64,000 nt of DNA. Source: Panagrolaimus kolymaensis (Eukaryota > Nematoda > Chromadorea > Rhabditida > Panagrolaimidae). Where the stretch lies: contig JAJQJQ010000008.1 in assembly GCA_028622995.1 (NCBI GenBank), positions 124,001 through 188,000 on the forward strand, given 5' to 3'. Position numbers and translations under genes: made by a program. Positions 60,501 through 64,000 of this stretch are shown piece by piece (the first letter of the stretch is position 1; the number at the start of each line of letters is the position of its first letter). Under the pieces are notes generated by a model that saw only the letters and a program-made list of their open reading frames with translations, was not told the origin of the DNA and ran no database searches.

Positions 60501-62388
60501 CAAAGCTATTACAAAATTTTTGTTTTGAAGCTAACTTTTAAGGTTATTCTTCGCAATATTTTTAATTTTATTTTATTGAATCTCGAAATTCTAGCTTCAA
60601 ACGTTCCATTCTTGGTGGAGGCGTTAAAAATAGCAATGCTATTACAAAATTTTTGTTTTGAAGCTAACTTTTTAAGGTTATTCTTCGCAATATTTATTTT
60701 TATTTTTTGAATAATTGAAGTCAAGCTTCAAACGTTCCATTCATTGTGGAGGCGTTAAAAATAGCAAAGCTATTACAAAATTTTTGTTTTGAAGCTAACT
60801 TTTAAGGTTATTCTTCGCAATATTTTTAATTTTATTTTATTATATCTCGAATTTCTAGCTTCAAACGTTCCATTCTTGGTGGAGGCGTTAAAAATAGCAA
60901 TGCTATTACAAAATTTTTGTTTTGAAGCTAACTTTTTAAGGTTATTCTTCGCAATATTTTTAATTTTATTTTATTATATCTCGAATTTCTAGCTTCAAAC
61001 GTTCCATTCTTGGTGGAGGCGTTAAAAATAGCAATGCTATTACAAAATTTTTGTTTTGAAGCTAACTTTAAGGTTATTCTTCGCAATATTTTTAATTTTA
61101 TTTTATTGAATCTCGAAATTCTAGCTTCAAACGTTCCATTCTTGGTGGGGGCGTTAAAAATAGCAATGCTATTACAAAATTTTTGTTTTGAAGCTAACTT
61201 TTTAAGGTTATTCTTCGCAATATTTATTTTTATTTTTTGAATAATTGAAGTCAAGCTTCAAACGTTCCATTCATTGTGGAGGCGTTAAAAATAGCAAAGC
61301 TATTACAAAATTTTTGTTTTGAAGCTAACTTTTAAGGTTATTCTTCGCAATATTTTTAATTTTATTTTATTATATCTCGAATTTCTAGCTTCAAACGTTC
61401 CATTCTTGGTGGAGGCGTTAAAAATAGCAATGCTATTACAAAATTTTTGTTTTGAAGCTAACTTTTTAAGGTTATTCTTCGCAATATTTTTAATTTTATT
61501 TTATTATATCTCGAATTTCTAGCTTCAAACGTTCCATTCTTGGTGGAGGCGTTAAAAATAGCAATGCTATTACAAAATTTTTGTTTTGAAGCTAACTTTT
61601 TAAGGTTATTCTTCGCAATATTTTTAATTTTATTTTATTATATCTCGAATTTCTAGCTTCAAACGTTCCATTCTTGGTGGAGGCGTTAAAAATAGCAATG
61701 CTATTACAAAATTTTTGTTTTGAAGCTAACTTTTTAAGGTTATTCTTCGCAATATTTTTAATTTTATTTTATTATATCTCGAATTTCTAGCTTCAAACGT
61801 TCCATTCTTGGTGGAGGCGTTAAAAATAGCAATGCTATTACAAAATTTTTGTTTTGAAGCTAACTTTTTAAGGTTATTCTTCGCAATATTTTTAATTTTA
61901 TTTTATTATATCTCGAATTTCTAGCTTCAAACGTTCCATTCTTGGTGGAGGCGTTAAAAATAGCAATGCTATTACAAAATTTTTGTTTTGAAGCTAACTT
62001 TTTAAGGTTATTCTTCGCAATATTTTTAATTTTATTTTATTATATCTCGAATTTCTAGCTTCAAACGTTCCATTCTTGGTGGAGGCGTTAAAAATAGCAA
62101 TGCTATTACAAAATTTTTGTTTTGAAGCTAACTTTTTAAGGTTATTCTTCGCAATATTTTTAATTTTATTTTATTGAATCTCGAAATTCTAGCTTCAAAC
62201 GTTCCATTCTTGGTGGGGGCGTTAAAAATAGCAATGCTATTACAAAATTTTTGTTTTGAAGCTAACTTTTTAAGGTTATTCTTCGCAATATTTATTTTTA
62301 TTTTTTGAATAATTGAAGTCAAGCTTCAAACGTTCCATTCATTGTGGAGGCGTTAAAAATAGCAAAGCTATTACAAAATTTTTGTTTT
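54543..62388 (+). repeat. Block 2: 532-bp HOR array (c-a'-a-a/bg)
   Basis: Type c starts at 54543, 54807, 55473, 56139, 56671, 56802, 56933+134 (57067), 57600, 58132, 58664, 58929, 59864, 60396, 60660, 61190 and 62258. Four-monomer spacing (530-533 bp) recurs, mixed with 2-, 5-, 7- and 8-monomer units, and one pair of adjacent c copies (56671, 56802). It has the same classes and order as block 1, including the T deletion after GCAAAGC. A CTTGAAATTC change lies near 59,385. Confidence 0.93.
61058..61189 (+). repeat. 132-bp bg monomer with a 3-T tract
   Basis: GCTAACTTTAAGG has 3 Ts where most monomers have 5 and a' has 4. The two-base loss joins reading frames across the boundary, which creates the longest open frame in the window (108 codons, minus strand). 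This explains that frame as a repeat artefact. Confidence 0.9.
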
Positions 62389-64000
62389 GAAGCTAACTTT
62401 TAAGGTTATTCTTCGCAATATTTTTAATTTTATTTTATTATATCTCGAATTTCTAGCTTCAAACGTTCCATTCTTGGTGGAGGCGTTAAAAATAGCAATG
62501 CTATTACAAAATTTTTGTTTTGAAGCTAACTTTTTAAGGTTATTCTTCGCAATATTTTTAATTTTATTTTATTATATCTCGAATTTCTAGCTTCAAACGT
62601 TCCATTCTTGGTGGAGGCGTTAAAAATAGCAATGCTATTACAAAATTTTTGTTTTGAAGCTAACTTTTTAAGGTTATTCTTCGCAATATTTTTAATTTTA
62701 TTTTATTATATCTCGAATTTCTAGCTTCAAACGTTCCATTCTTGGTGGAGGCGTTAAAAATAGCAATGCTATTACAAAATTTTTGTTTTGAAGCTAACTT
62801 TTTAAGGTTATTCTTCGCAATATTTTTAATTTTATTTTATTATATCTCGAATTTCTAGCTTCAAACGTTCCATTCTTGGTGGAGGCGTTAAAAATAGCAA
62901 TGCTATTACAAAATTTTTGTTTTGAAGCTAACTTTTTAAGGTTATTCTTCGCAATATTTTTAATTTTATTTTATTATATCTCGAATTTCTAGCTTCAAAC
63001 GTTCCATTCTTGGTGGAGGCGTTAAAAATAGCAATGCTATTACAAAATTTTTGTTTTGAAGCTAACTTTTTAAGGTTATTCTTCGCAATATTTTTAATTT
63101 TATTTTATTATATCTCGAATTTCTAGCTTCAAACGTTCCATTCTTGGTGGAGGCGTTAAAAATAGCAATGCTATTACAAAATTTTTGTTTTGAAGCTAAC
63201 TTTTTAAGGTTATTCTTCGCAATATTTTTAATTTTATTTTATTATATCTCGAATTTCTAGCTTCAAACGTTCCATTCTTGGTGGAGGCGTTAAAAATAGC
63301 AATGCTATTACAAAATTTTTGTTTTGAAGCTAACTTTTTAAGGTTATTCTTCGCAATATTTTTAATTTTATTTTATTATATCTCGAATTTCTAGCTTCAA
63401 ACGTTCCATTCTTGGTGGAGGCGTTAAAAATAGCAATGCTATTACAAAATTTTTGTTTTGAAGCTAACTTTTTAAGGTTATTCTTCGCAATATTTTTAAT
63501 TTTATTTTATTATATCTCGAATTTCTAGCTTCAAACGTTCCATTCTTGGTGGAGGCGTTAAAAATAGCAATGCTATTACAAAATTTTTGTTTTGAAGCTA
63601 ACTTTTTAAGGTTATTCTTCGCAATATTTTTAATTTTATTTTATTATATCTCGAATTTCTAGCTTCAAACGTTCCATTCTTGGTGGAGGCGTTAAAAATA
63701 GCAATGCTATTACAAAATTTTTGTTTTGAAGCTAACTTTTTAAGGTTATTCTTCGCAATATTTTTAATTTTATTTTATTATATCTCGAATTTCTAGCTTC
63801 AAACGTTCCATTCTTGGTGGAGGCGTTAAAAATAGCAATGCTATTACAAAATTTTTGTTTTGAAGCTAACTTTTTAAGGTTATTCTTCGCAATATTTTTA
63901 ATTTTATTTTATTATATCTCGAATTTCTAGCTTCAAACGTTCCATTCTTGGTGGAGGCGTTAAAAATAGCAATGCTATTACAAAATTTTTGTTTTGAAGC
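62389..64000 (+). repeat. Terminal run of a monomers
   Basis: One a' (62389) is followed by eleven complete a monomers from 62,522 in strict 134-bp steps, then the first 5 bases of another at 63,996. No variant was seen on inspection. It is the longest uniform run in the window and continues beyond it. Confidence 0.93.

Larger units (their letters stand above)
1..64000. repeat. Satellite DNA array, about 133-bp monomer, spanning the whole window
   Basis: Every position belongs to a tandem copy of one AT-rich monomer. Copies lie head to tail in one orientation. Starts, marked by GAAGCT, recur every 134 bp (a, b, gag, taa, d), 133 bp (a', e) or 131 bp (c lineage), giving about 480 copies. A copy is cut at each window edge (1-13 and 63,996-64,000), so the array continues on both sides. 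No unique sequence, inserted element or inversion was seen. Known parallels are HOR satellites of eukaryotic centromeres and heterochromatin. A centromeric role is inference only, because nothing in the sequence proves it. The species is not recognised. Confidence 0.98.

Noticed and set aside
60928..61254. 108-codon minus-strand open frame, the longest in the window
   Set aside because: It exists only because the 132-bp monomer at 61,058 lost two Ts and joined frames. Its protein contains the same repeat-derived segment twice.
1..64000. Tandem gene family, rDNA or transposon array
   Set aside because: No monomer class contains a long ATG-started frame, rRNA or tRNA feature, terminal repeats or a target-site duplication.

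Overview
The whole 64 kb window is one uninterrupted head-to-tail satellite DNA array. It is built from about 480 copies of an AT-rich monomer (about 27% G+C in the commonest form) that is 134 bp long in its main types and 131 bp in a second lineage. All copies lie in the same orientation. I found no gene, RNA gene, transposon, CRISPR array or unique spacer. An array this long with layered higher-order repeats (HORs) is typical of eukaryotic heterochromatin, and a centromeric or pericentromeric location is plausible. I do not recognise the monomer and cannot name the species.

Monomer names used below (a monomer starts at GAAGCT). The classes differ mainly in a middle segment, monomer positions about 31-70. 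'a' has TTATATCTCGAATTTC, 134 bp; a' is the same with 4 instead of 5 Ts after GCTAAC, 133 bp. 'b' has TTGAATCTCGAAATTC, 134 bp; bg is b with GGTGGGGGCG instead of GGTGGAGGCG. 'gag' has TTGAGTCTCG. 'taa' has TTTAATCTCG. 'c' has TTTTTTGAATAATTGAAG, 131 bp. c2 has TTTATTGAATAATTGAAG, 131 bp. c3 is c2 with ATTGTAGTC. 'd' has a divergent last third (GTGATGCAGG), 134 bp. cx is c with a damaged 5' end (GCTTCCTTTTTATGG). 'e' is a 133-bp b/c2 hybrid.

Layout. 1-13,328: array based on a 532-bp four-monomer HOR (c-a'-a-a or c-a'-a-bg) with shortened and lengthened units. 13,329-17,447 and 17,448-22,898: two copies of a roughly 4.1-kb super-unit (c2, eight a, d cassette, b/c2 mosaic); the second copy carries an extra 1,332-bp internal duplication. 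22,634-27,945: two 1,992-bp tandem copies plus a 1,328-bp partial third copy, with a hybrid monomer at the junction. 27,946-32,323: b/c2 mosaic with e hybrids and one 14-bp insertion. 32,324-39,847: b/c2/c3 mosaic. 39,981-41,052: eight consecutive gag monomers. 41,053-54,542: a/gag/taa/bg mosaic with c-d-cx cassettes and a GAAAAGCTATTCC variant cluster. 54,543-62,388: the 532-bp HOR again. 62,389-64,000: a pure run of a monomers that leaves the window.

The array is therefore nested: the same 532-bp HOR family lies on both sides of a 40-kb interior of other monomer lineages. Length changes, hybrid monomers and tandem blocks all fit repeated unequal exchange and gene conversion between aligned monomers. 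Every open reading frame of about 60-108 codons here is a by-product of the repeat. Each starts at TTG or GTG, not ATG, and recurs wherever the same monomer junction recurs.
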